The position numbers and the translations under genes are program-made. From assembly GCF_001715295.1 (NCBI RefSeq), contig NZ_MDKB01000001.1, forward strand, positions 806,397 to 870,396: a stretch of 64,000 nt of DNA, given 5' to 3'. The notes below the pieces were generated by a model. It saw only the letters and a program-made list of their open reading frames with translations, made no database searches and was not told the DNA's origin. Source of the stretch: Streptomyces griseus (GTDB lineage Bacteria; Actinomycetota; Actinomycetes; Streptomycetales; Streptomycetaceae). Each line of letters begins with the position of its first letter. The stretch's first letter is position 1. Below are positions 7,744 to 15,613 of this stretch, in pieces.

Positions 7744-9079
7744 GGCGCCCCCCCTGCCCGGACCGGTCGACGACCGGGCACTCGACGAAGCGGTGACGTT
7801 CACCTCCGAACTGATCCGCATCGACACCACCAACCACGGCGACGGCAGCTGCCGTGAGCGGCCGGCCGCGGAGTACGTCGCCGAGCGGCTGGCGGGCGCG
7901 GGGCTCGACCCCGTTCTGCTGGAGCGCACCCCCGGACGGACCAACGTCGTCGCGCGCATCCCCGGCAGCGACCCCGCCGCCGACGCCCTCCTCGTCCACG
8001 GCCACCTGGACGTGGTTCCCGCCGAGGCCTCCGACTGGACGGTGCACCCCTTCTCGGGCGAGGTGCGGGACGGCGTCGTGTGGGGACGCGGCGCCGTCGA
8101 CATGAAGAACATGGACGCGATGGTGCTCGCCGTCGTCCGCGCCTGGGCACGCGCCGGTGTCCGCCCGCGCCGCGACATCGTCATCGCGTACACCGCCGAC
8201 GAGGAGGCGAGCGCGGACGACGGCTCCGGCTTCCTCGCCGACGCCCACCCCGGACTCTTCGAGGGGTGCACGGAGGGCATCAGCGAGTCTGGGGCCTTCA
8301 CCTTCCACGCCGGCCCGGGGATGTCGCTCTACCCCATCGCCGCGGGCGAACGCGGCACGGGCTGGCTCACGTTGTCCGCCGAGGGCAGGACGGGGCACGG
8401 CTCCAAGGTGAACAGGGCCAACGCCGTCACCAGGATCGCCGCCGCCGTCGCCCGGATCGGCGCGTACGAGTGGCCGGTGCGCCTCACCCCGACCGTGCGG
8501 GCCGCCCTCACCGAGATCGCGGCCCTCCACCGCATCCCCGTCGACCTCGACGCACCCGGTCTCGACGTGGACGAGTTGCTGGGCAAGCTCGGCCCCGCCG
8601 CCGACCTCGTCGCGCCGACCGTCCGCAACAGCTCCAACCCGACGATGCTGGAAGCCGGTTACAAGGTCAACGTCATCCCCGGCCGGGCCACCGCCCACAT
8701 CGACGGCCGGATGGTTCCCGGCGGCGAGGAAGAGTTCCGCGAGACCCTGGACCGGCTGACCGGCCCGGGCGTCACCTGGGAGTACCACCACCGCGAGGTT
8801 CCCCTGGAGGCGCCGGTCGACTCACCGACGTACGCGAAGATGTGTGCCGCGGTCGAGCTGTTCGACCCGGGCGCCCACGCCGTCCCGTACTGCATGTCGG
8901 GAGGCACGGACGCCAAGCAGTTCTCCCGCCTCGGCATCACCGGCTACGGCTTCTCCCCGCTGAAGCTGCCGCCCGGCTTCGACTACCAGGCGCTGTTCCA
9001 CGGCGTCGACGAGCGGGTCCCCGTCGACGCCCTGCACTTCGGCGTCCGGGTCCTGGACCACTTCCTGCGCAGCGCCTGA
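7736..9079 (+). CDS. M20 family metallopeptidase
   Basis: The 447-residue protein is a dinuclear zinc exopeptidase or deacylase of the M20 (ArgE/DapE/CPG2) family. Metal ligands and catalytic residues are visible: H90 and D92 (VHGHLDVVP), D122 (GRGAVDMKN), and the E156-E157 pair (YTADEEAS). A dimerisation lid domain is inserted at roughly residues 200-330. It overlaps the M55 gene by 8 bp and precedes the S9 gene by 19 bp, so it is co-transcribed. In this setting it probably hydrolyses di- or tripeptides released by its neighbours; exact specificity is open. Confidence 0.9.
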   Translation: MAEAPPLPGPVDDRALDEAVTFTSELIRIDTTNHGDGSCRERPAAEYVAERLAGAGLDPVLLERTPGRTNVVARIPGSDPAADALLVHGHLDVVPAEASDWTVHPFSGEVRDGVVWGRGAVDMKNMDAMVLAVVRAWARAGVRPRRDIVIAYTADEEASADDGSGFLADAHPGLFEGCTEGISESGAFTFHAGPGMSLYPIAAGERGTGWLTLSAEGRTGHGSKVNRANAVTRIAAAVARIGAYEWPVRLTPTVRAALTEIAALHRIPVDLDAPGLDVDELLGKLGPAADLVAPTVRNSSNPTMLEAGYKVNVIPGRATAHIDGRMVPGGEEEFRETLDRLTGPGVTWEYHHREVPLEAPVDSPTYAKMCAAVELFDPGAHAVPYCMSGGTDAKQFSRLGITGYGFSPLKLPPGFDYQALFHGVDERVPVDALHFGVRVLDHFLRSA

Positions 9080-9098
9080 CCCACGGGGGGAATCGACG

Positions 9099-11099
9099 AT
9101 GGTGACCACAGCGGCGTACGGCACATGGCCCTCACCGATCGACGCGGCGCTCGCGGCCGCACACGACGGGCGGCCCGAGTTCGTCGGCAGTGTCGGTGAC
9201 GAGGTGTGGTGGACGGAACCGCGCCCCGCCGAGGGGGGCCGCCGTGCCCTGGTGCGGTGCCGGGCCGACGGCACCACCGCCTCCGTGCTCCCGGAGCCGT
9301 GGAACCCGCGCAGCCGCGTCATCGAGTACGGTGGCGCGCCGTGGGCCGCCGTCGCGCGTGAGGAGGGCGGGCCGCTCGTCGTCTTCGTGCACCACGCCGA
9401 CCAGCGGCTGTACGCCTACGCGCCGGACGGGCCCGACGAACCGTGGCCGCTCACCCCGGTCTCGGCCACCGGCGGCGGACTGCGCTGGGTCGATCCGCAG
9501 CTGCGGCCCGGACGCGACGAGGTGTGGTGCGTCCTGGAGGAGTTCACCGGCGAGGCACCCACCGACGTACGGCGGGTGATCGCCGCGGTACCGCTGGACG
9601 GCTCGGCGGCCGACGACCGGGGCGCCCTGCGTGAACTCAGCGACGACCGGCACCGGTTCGTCACCGGGGCCAGACTCTCCCACGACGGCCGCCGCGCCGC
9701 CTGGATCGCGTGGGACCACCCCCGGATGCCGTGGGACGGCACCGTCGTGATGATCGCCGAGGTGACCCCCGAGGGCTCCTTCACCGCCGTGCGGCCACTC
9801 GTCGGTGACACCGGCGAATCGGTCGTCCAGGTGGAGTGGGACCGGGACGGCTCGCTGGTGTTCGTCTCCGACATCAACGGCTGGTGGGAACTCCAGCGCG
9901 TCAGGCCCGACGCCGTCGCCGGCGCCGTCGTGCCCAGCACCCGGCTCTGCTCCGGCCGGGCCGAGGAGTTCGGCGGGCCGCTGTGGAGGATCGGCCTGCG
10001 CTGGTTCCACCTGCTCGACAACGGCCTGATCGCCGTCGTCCACGGCCGCGGCACCACCGCGCTCGGCGTCCTCGATCCCGAGACCGGCGAACTCGTCGAC
10101 GCGGTCGGCCCTTGGACCGCGTGGGCCGAGACGCTCGCCGTGCACGACACCAGGGTCTTCGGTATCGCCGCGAGCCCCCGCACCTCCTTCGAGGTGGTGG
10201 AGCTGGACACCGCGACCGGTCACACCCGGACCATCGGCGCACCCCACAAGGACGTGGTCGATCCCGCCTACTACCCCGAGCCGCGGACCCGGACCTTCAG
10301 CGGCCCGGACGGCCGGGACATCCACGCCCATGTGTACCCGCCGCACCACCCCGAGCGGACCGGCCCGGACGGAGAACTGCCGCCGTACGCCGTCTGGGTG
10401 CACGGCGGGCCCACCGGCCGCTCCGCGGTCGTCCTCGACCTGGAGATCGCCTACTTCACCTCACGCGGGATCGGGGTCGTCGCGGTCGACTACGGCGGCT
10501 CGACCGGCCACGGCCGCGCCTACCGCGAACGGCTCCGCGGGCAGTGGGGCGTCGTCGACGTCGAGGACTGCGCGGCCGTCGCCCTGGCCCTGGCCGCGGA
10601 GGGCTCCGCCGACCGTGACCGGCTGGCGATCCGGGGCGGCAGCGCGGGCGGCTGGACCGCCGCCGCCTCCCTGACCGCCACCGACGTGTACGCCTGCGGG
10701 GCGATCAGCTACCCGATCCTGGACCTGGAAGGGTGGGCGACCGGAGAGACGCACGACTTCGAGTCGCAGTACCTGGAGTCGCTCGTCGGCCCGCTCGCCG
10801 AGGTGCCCGAGCGCTACCGGGAACGCTCGCCCATCCACCACACCGACCGGCTGACCGCCCCGTTCGTCCTGCTCCAGGGACTGGACGACCCGATCTGCCC
10901 CCCGGCCCAGTGCGAACGGTTCATCGCGGCGATCCAGGGGCGCGGCATTCCGCACGCCTACCTCGCCTTCGAGGGTGAGAGTCACGGGTTCCGCCGCGCG
11001 GACACCCTGGTGCGCGTGCTGGAGGCCGAACTCTCCCTGTACGCACAGACGTTCGGCATCGCCCGCGCCGACGTGCCCCGGCTGGAGCTGACGGAGTGA
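9099..11099 (+). CDS. S9 family prolyl oligopeptidase-like peptidase
   Basis: The 666-residue protein has an N-terminal beta-propeller-like region (about 1-390) and a C-terminal alpha/beta-hydrolase domain. The catalytic triad is visible: S515 in GGSAGGW, D596 or D597 in LQGLDDPICP, and H629 in EGESHGF. There is no signal peptide, so it acts in the cytoplasm on short peptides entering the propeller. The ATG at 9099 is preceded by a GGGG-rich site. Its stop overlaps the GTG of the S66 gene (GTGA). It resembles dipeptidyl aminopeptidase/acylaminoacyl peptidases of subfamily S9C. Confidence 0.9.
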   Translation: MVTTAAYGTWPSPIDAALAAAHDGRPEFVGSVGDEVWWTEPRPAEGGRRALVRCRADGTTASVLPEPWNPRSRVIEYGGAPWAAVAREEGGPLVVFVHHADQRLYAYAPDGPDEPWPLTPVSATGGGLRWVDPQLRPGRDEVWCVLEEFTGEAPTDVRRVIAAVPLDGSAADDRGALRELSDDRHRFVTGARLSHDGRRAAWIAWDHPRMPWDGTVVMIAEVTPEGSFTAVRPLVGDTGESVVQVEWDRDGSLVFVSDINGWWELQRVRPDAVAGAVVPSTRLCSGRAEEFGGPLWRIGLRWFHLLDNGLIAVVHGRGTTALGVLDPETGELVDAVGPWTAWAETLAVHDTRVFGIAASPRTSFEVVELDTATGHTRTIGAPHKDVVDPAYYPEPRTRTFSGPDGRDIHAHVYPPHHPERTGPDGELPPYAVWVHGGPTGRSAVVLDLEIAYFTSRGIGVVAVDYGGSTGHGRAYRERLRGQWGVVDVEDCAAVALALAAEGSADRDRLAIRGGSAGGWTAAASLTATDVYACGAISYPILDLEGWATGETHDFESQYLESLVGPLAEVPERYRERSPIHHTDRLTAPFVLLQGLDDPICPPAQCERFIAAIQGRGIPHAYLAFEGESHGFRRADTLVRVLEAELSLYAQTFGIARADVPRLELTE

Positions 11100-12040
11100 G
11101 CCTGGTGGCCCTCGCCCGCCCGGCCAGACTGCGGCCCGGGGCCCGGGTCGCCGTCGTCGCGCCCAGCGGCCCCGTACCCGCCGACCGCCTGGCGAGCGGG
11201 CTGGACCTGCTGCGCGGCTGGGACCTCGACCCGGTGGCCGGCTCCCACGTCCTGGACGTGCACCCGTCGCTCGACTACCTCGCCGGTACGGACGAGGCCC
11301 GTGCCCGGGACCTCCAGGACGCCTGGTGCGACCCGTCGGTGGACGCGGTGCTGTGCGCCAGGGGAGGCTACGGCGCGCACCGCATGGTCGACCTCCTGGA
11401 CTGGGCCGCGATCCGGGAGGCCGGACCCAAGGTGTTCGTCGGCTACAGCGACATCACCGTGCTGCACGAGGCGTTCGCGCTGCGGGCGGGGTTCTCGACC
11501 CTGCACGGGCCCATGGCCGCCACCGAGGTCTTCCTCAAGGACGGGGACACGCAGGAGGCACTGCGCTCCACCCTGTTCGAGCCCGAGTCGGTGCGCACGC
11601 TCGGCCTGGACACGGCGGCCGCCCTGGTGCCCGGCACCGCCCGGGGGATCACGTACGGGGGCTGCGTGAGCCTGCTCGCCGCCGACGCGGGTACGCCGTA
11701 CGCGCGCACCTCGGCGCGGGGCGGGCTGCTGGTGATCGAGGACGTCACGGAGGACCCGTACCGGCTCGACGGCATCCTCACCCGGCTGCTGCGCAGGGGC
11801 GCGTTCGACGGGATAACCGGTGTCGTCTGCGGCTCGTGGGCGCAGTGCGGACCGTACGAGCAGGTGCGGGCGGTGCTCGCCGACCGGCTCGGCGGGCTCG
11901 GGGTGCCGGTGGTCGAGGAGCTGGGTTTCGGTCACGGCCCCACGGCGCTGACGGTCCCGCTGGGCGTGCCGGCGGTGCTGGACGCGCCGGCGGACGGCGG
12001 CCGCTGCACGCTCACCGTCGAGGTGCCCGCCCTGGTGTGA
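11096..12040 (+). CDS. S66 LD-carboxypeptidase (LdcA-like)
   Basis: The 314-residue protein matches LD-carboxypeptidases, which cut the L-D bond releasing terminal D-alanine from murein tetrapeptides. The Ser-Glu-His triad is in place: S118 (FVGYSDITV), E215 (VIEDVTEDPYR) and H280 (GFGHGPTAL), at almost the spacing known for LdcA of Pseudomonas. ARGGYGAHRMVDLLDW is another family hallmark. No signal peptide is seen, consistent with a cytoplasmic recycling role. It starts at a GTG overlapping the S9 stop codon (GTGA) and closes the operon; a GC hairpin follows at 12081-12118. Confidence 0.9.
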   Translation: MSLVALARPARLRPGARVAVVAPSGPVPADRLASGLDLLRGWDLDPVAGSHVLDVHPSLDYLAGTDEARARDLQDAWCDPSVDAVLCARGGYGAHRMVDLLDWAAIREAGPKVFVGYSDITVLHEAFALRAGFSTLHGPMAATEVFLKDGDTQEALRSTLFEPESVRTLGLDTAAALVPGTARGITYGGCVSLLAADAGTPYARTSARGGLLVIEDVTEDPYRLDGILTRLLRRGAFDGITGVVCGSWAQCGPYEQVRAVLADRLGGLGVPVVEELGFGHGPTALTVPLGVPAVLDAPADGGRCTLTVEVPALV

Positions 12041-12080
12041 GGCGCGGGAGCAGGCCGCACGGCACCCCCGGACCCCGGTG

Positions 12081-12118
12081 CGGGCCGTGGGGGCGAAACG
12101 CCGTTGCCGCACGGCCCG
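12081..12118 (+). terminator. GC hairpin after the peptidase operon
   Basis: CGGGCCGTG (12081-12089) pairs perfectly with CACGGCCCG (12110-12118) around a 20-nt loop that holds its own small hairpin. It lies 40 nt after the S66 stop codon. There is no U-tract, as is usual in Streptomyces. Confidence 0.45.
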
Positions 12119-12195
12119 GGTGGCGGCCCGTCGGGAAACGCCCGTCCGCGCGTTGACAGCGGTATGACCTGTGTCACAGCATGGTCCGGCCCGGT

Positions 12196-12213
12196 CCTTA
12201 CTAGTCGGTAAGG
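12196..12213. promoter_or_regulatory. Inverted repeat, TetR-type operator candidate
   Basis: CCTTAC and GTAAGG form a perfect 6-bp inverted repeat around TAGTCG, ending 21 nt before the GTG of the secreted hydrolase gene. Its size and sequence are like TetR-family operators. No TetR gene is adjacent, so the regulator would be encoded elsewhere. Confidence 0.45.
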
Positions 12214-12234
12214 TTCCTCGGTACGGAGGTCCAT

Positions 12235-14037
12235 GTGTCGCGTGCTGTCTCCAGGATCCGCAGTCCCCTCACCCTCCTGGCCGGGGCGGCGCTCCTGACC
12301 CCCCTGGCCCTGCTGGGCGCCACGGCCGCGTCGGCGGCGTCCGGATACACCGTCACCCCGCTGGAGTTCACGGTCCGGGCCGGGGACCGCACGTGCACCG
12401 TCGACGCGGACCTCTACCGGCCGGACGGCGTCGACGCCGAGCACCCCGCCCCGGCGGTCCTGGCGACCAACGGCTTCGGCGGCAGCAAGGCCGACGGGTC
12501 CACCGACGCGCTCGGCAGAGCCTTCGCCTCCAGCGGCTACGTCGGACTCGTCTACTCCGGCCTGGGCTTCGGCGGCTCCGGCTGCCTCATCACGCTCGAC
12601 GACCCCGCCACCGACGGCAGGGCGGCCTCCGCGCTCGTCGACTTCCTCGCCGGGACCCGCCCCGCCGACGACGGAACCACGGCCGACTTCGTGAGCGACG
12701 ACGGCCCGGGGGACCCCCGGGTGGGCATGATCGGCGGGTCGTACGGCGGCGCCGTCCAGCTGGCCACCGCCTCCGTCGACCACCGGGTCGACGCACTCGT
12801 CCCGCTCATCACCTGGAACGACCTGGCGTACTCGCTCGCCCCCAACGCCGCCGGAGCGTCCCGGGGGGTCTCCTCGGACACCGCCGGTGTCTTCAAGTGG
12901 CAGTGGACCAACGGCTTCTACCTGATGGGCGAGGCCCAGCCGCTCCTGGCCCCGAGCCTGGACCCGTCCCGCTTCGGCAACCCCGCCTGCCTCCACTTCG
13001 CCCCCCGGGCCTGCGACACCATCCGCTTCCTGAACTCAGGCCGCTTTCCGGCCGGCAGGACCGGCGCCGTGCTGTCGTACGCGCGCAGCGTCTCGCCCGT
13101 CTCGTACCTGTCCGGCGTCACCGCCCCCACCCTGCTCGTCCAGGGCCAGGCCGACAGCCTGTTCACCCTCAACGAGGCCACCGCCACCTACCGGACGCTC
13201 AAGGCGCGGGGCACGACGACGAAGATGATCTGGCAGGCCTGGGGACACAGCGGCGGCCAGGTGCCGGGCGAACTCGACCTGTCCGCAGGCAATCTGAGGA
13301 CCAGCTACACGGGGCAGCGGATCCTCGGCTGGTTCGACCGCTACCTCCGCCACGTCCCGGACGCCGACACCGGCCCCGACTTCGCCTACTACCGTGACTG
13401 GGCGGCCGGTTACGGCACCGCCACCGGTGTACCGGCCCTGTCGCGGACGATGTACCTCTCCGGTGACGGCACCCTGGTGGACAGCAGGGCGAAGGTCGTC
13501 CGGGGCAGCCGTCGGTACACGAACGGGCTCCTGCCGACCAGTCACTCCGAGAGCTCGCTCGCGGGCATCGTCGGCCTGACCGACCCCGCGCCGTACGACA
13601 CCAAGGGCACCCACCTCGGCTGGACCAGCGCTCCGCTCACCGAGCCGCTGGACGTCGTGGGCGCGCCGAAGGCCACCCTGAAGGTCCTCTCGCCGAAGGC
13701 GGAGCGGGTCCGGAACAGCGGTGACGCCGCGGACAAGCTGGTCCTGTTCGCCAAGGTGTACGACGTGGCGCCCGACGGCACCCGGACGCTGGTGAACCGC
13801 CTGGTCGCGCCGGTACGCGTCCCCGACGTCACCCGCCCCTTCACCGTGGAACTCCCGGCCGTCGTCCACCGGTACGCGACGGGCCACCGGCTGAAGTTCG
13901 TGATCGCCGCCAGTGACACGGCGTACTTCGGCAACCGGGGCGTCAAGCCGGTCACGGTGGTCAGCGCCCCGCAGGACACGGGTGTGCTGGAACTGCCCGC
14001 CGTCGGCCGGGCGGCGCGGAACGCCGCCGGCCGATGA
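12235..14037 (+). CDS. Secreted CocE/NonD (S15-like) alpha/beta hydrolase
   Basis: The 600-residue protein begins with a clear signal peptide: basic MSRAVSRIRS, a hydrophobic core, and AASAASG as a likely cleavage site near residue 35. The mature part is an alpha/beta hydrolase of the X-Pro dipeptidyl-peptidase/CocE type with S169 (GGSYGGA), D307 (QGQADSLFT) and H338 (WGHSGGQ) as the probable triad. The C-terminal 200 residues form the jelly-roll domain of this group. The GTG at 12235 follows GGAGGT closely. It probably hydrolyses peptides or acyl esters outside the cell. It is monocistronic, with an operator-like repeat upstream and a hairpin downstream. Confidence 0.87.
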   Translation: MSRAVSRIRSPLTLLAGAALLTPLALLGATAASAASGYTVTPLEFTVRAGDRTCTVDADLYRPDGVDAEHPAPAVLATNGFGGSKADGSTDALGRAFASSGYVGLVYSGLGFGGSGCLITLDDPATDGRAASALVDFLAGTRPADDGTTADFVSDDGPGDPRVGMIGGSYGGAVQLATASVDHRVDALVPLITWNDLAYSLAPNAAGASRGVSSDTAGVFKWQWTNGFYLMGEAQPLLAPSLDPSRFGNPACLHFAPRACDTIRFLNSGRFPAGRTGAVLSYARSVSPVSYLSGVTAPTLLVQGQADSLFTLNEATATYRTLKARGTTTKMIWQAWGHSGGQVPGELDLSAGNLRTSYTGQRILGWFDRYLRHVPDADTGPDFAYYRDWAAGYGTATGVPALSRTMYLSGDGTLVDSRAKVVRGSRRYTNGLLPTSHSESSLAGIVGLTDPAPYDTKGTHLGWTSAPLTEPLDVVGAPKATLKVLSPKAERVRNSGDAADKLVLFAKVYDVAPDGTRTLVNRLVAPVRVPDVTRPFTVELPAVVHRYATGHRLKFVIAASDTAYFGNRGVKPVTVVSAPQDTGVLELPAVGRAARNAAGR

Positions 14038-14072
14038 GTTTCCCGGGGTTGCGCGGTCAGTCGGTGATAGTG

Positions 14073-14107
14073 GGTGTCCTCCGGTCGCGAGCCGGCCGGA
14101 GGACACC
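14073..14107 (+). terminator. Strong hairpin after the secreted hydrolase gene
   Basis: GGTGTCCTCCGG (14073-14084) pairs over all 12 bp with CCGGAGGACACC (14096-14107) around an 11-nt loop. It lies between the hydrolase stop codon and the next gene at 14152. Confidence 0.65.
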
Positions 14108-14151
14108 GGCCGAACCTGCCGAAACCGGCCCGACAGCCCAGGAGAGACCTC

Positions 14152-14724
14152 ATGCGCACCCTGATCAGCACCGCCTTCATCTCGCTCGACGGTGTCGTGG
14201 AAGCGCCCGGCGGTGAGCCCGGCTACCGGAACGCGGGGTGGACCTTCAAGGACGTGGAGTTCCTCCCCGAGGCCTTCGACATCAAGGGCCGGGAGCAGAA
14301 GGAGGCGACCGCGATGCTCATGGGCAGAGTCAGCTACGAGGCGTTCAGCGCCGTCTGGCCCGGCATGGAGGACTTCGCCGACTACAAGGTGATGCCGAAG
14401 TACGTCGTCTCCACCACTCTCACCGGGGACGACCTGGTCACGGACTGGGGCGGGACCACCATCCTGCGCTCGCTCGACGAGGTAGCCGCGCTGAAGGAGA
14501 CCGAGGGCGGCCCCGTCATCGTCCACGGCAGCGCCACGCTCAACCGCGGCCTCTCCGACGCCGGCCTGATCGACCGCTACCACCTGCTCGTCTTCCCGCT
14601 TCTGCTCGGTGCGGGCAAGCGGCTGTTCAGCGCCACGGACAAGGACACGCAGAAGCTGAAGCTGGTCGAGCACGAGGCGTACGCCAACGGCCTGCAGAAG
14701 AACGTCTTCGACGTGGTCCGCTGA
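14152..14724 (+). CDS. Dihydrofolate reductase family (RibD C-terminal-like) protein
   Basis: The 190-residue protein has the RibD_C/DHFR fold signatures: MRTLISTAFISLDGVVEAPG at the N-terminus, LMGRVSYEAF, the KYVVSTTL strand, GGPVIVHGSATLNRGL and FPLLLGAGKRLF. Members bind NADPH and reduce small heterocycles, but most stand-alone copies of this type in actinobacteria have no assigned substrate. The ATG at 14152 has GGAGAG upstream. It is an isolated gene after a terminator and before the GNAT gene. Confidence 0.85.
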   Translation: MRTLISTAFISLDGVVEAPGGEPGYRNAGWTFKDVEFLPEAFDIKGREQKEATAMLMGRVSYEAFSAVWPGMEDFADYKVMPKYVVSTTLTGDDLVTDWGGTTILRSLDEVAALKETEGGPVIVHGSATLNRGLSDAGLIDRYHLLVFPLLLGAGKRLFSATDKDTQKLKLVEHEAYANGLQKNVFDVVR

Positions 14725-14829
14725 GGGCCGCCCGAATACCGGCTGCGCGTGACGGTCCGGCGCCGCTAAGGTGGCGCCCTCGATGTGCACGGCCGTCAGC
14801 GCCTGCAGCCGAGAGCGAGGTGGGGCGCC

Positions 14830-15396
14830 GTGAGTGACCTGTGGACCGGCGGACGGGTACGCCTGCGAGGGGTGGAGCCCGGGGACTGGGAGGGCTTTCG
14901 CGACCTCGCCCGGCACACCCCCGACGTCCGCACCTCCGACCTGGTCGAGCCCCCGCGCTCCGCCGAGGCATTCCGCGCCTGGACCGCGGACCGGGCCGTA
15001 CGTCCGCCCGGGGGTGAGGCGTTCCGCCTGGTGATCGAGGTGCTGGCCGACCAGGCCTTCGCGGGGACCGTCACAGTCGGGGAGACCGACAGCCGGGCGG
15101 GACGCTTCCGCACGGGTGTGGCGATCGCCCGGGAGCACCGCCGCAGGGGATACGCGGCCGAGGCGACCGGCCTCGTCCTCACCTACATGTTCGCCGAACA
15201 GCGGCTCAACAAGTGCGAGGTGGAGGTCCACGCCTTCAACGACGCCTCCCTCGCCCTGTACCGCGGGCTGGGCTTCGTCGAGGAGGGACGACTGCGCCAG
15301 CACGAGTTCCTCGCCGGCGCGTACCACGACGTGGTGCTGCTCGGCATCACCGCGGCGGAGCACTGGGCCACCCATCCACGTCCGTCGGTGCGGTGA
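14830..15396 (+). CDS. GNAT family N-acetyltransferase
   Basis: The 188-residue protein fits RimJ/RimL-type acetyltransferases: an N-terminal GGRVRLRGVEPGDWEG strand, the acetyl-CoA pyrophosphate loop region GVAIAREHRRRGYAAEA (Q/R-x-x-G-x-G/A pattern), and the C-terminal NDASLALYRGLGFVEEGRLRQHEF. It transfers an acetyl group to an amine; the target could be a protein N-terminus or an antibiotic. The GTG at 14830 is chosen over an upstream ATG at 14785 because a GA-rich site precedes it and the fold begins there. Monocistronic. Confidence 0.85.
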   Translation: MSDLWTGGRVRLRGVEPGDWEGFRDLARHTPDVRTSDLVEPPRSAEAFRAWTADRAVRPPGGEAFRLVIEVLADQAFAGTVTVGETDSRAGRFRTGVAIAREHRRRGYAAEATGLVLTYMFAEQRLNKCEVEVHAFNDASLALYRGLGFVEEGRLRQHEFLAGAYHDVVLLGITAAEHWATHPRPSVR

Positions 15397-15550
15397 TCCG
15401 CGCGTCACCGCACCGCTTGGGGCCCGCCGGCGGTGTGAGGTGCGTCACCTGAAGCGGCCGAAAAGGTATTCCCTACCCGTCTTTCATGAACTCACACCCA
15501 ATTCTCGGGACCAGCTGAGCGTGCGCACGGCCGGCGGTGTACGTTCTGGC

Positions 15551-15575
15551 GGAACCTGTGAGGTACGTGCTCCGT
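15551..15575 (+). promoter_or_regulatory. SigE-like ECF promoter candidate
   Basis: GGAACC at 15551-15556 and CGT at 15573-15575, 16 nt apart, fit the cell-envelope-stress sigma factor SigE pattern of Streptomyces. It lies 39 nt before the GTG of the secreted amidase gene, which is a fitting target. The call rests on a short match. Confidence 0.35.
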
Positions 15576-15613
15576 GTGGGGCCGCAGGGTGACGGAACGA
15601 GGGGTGGGGCTGC

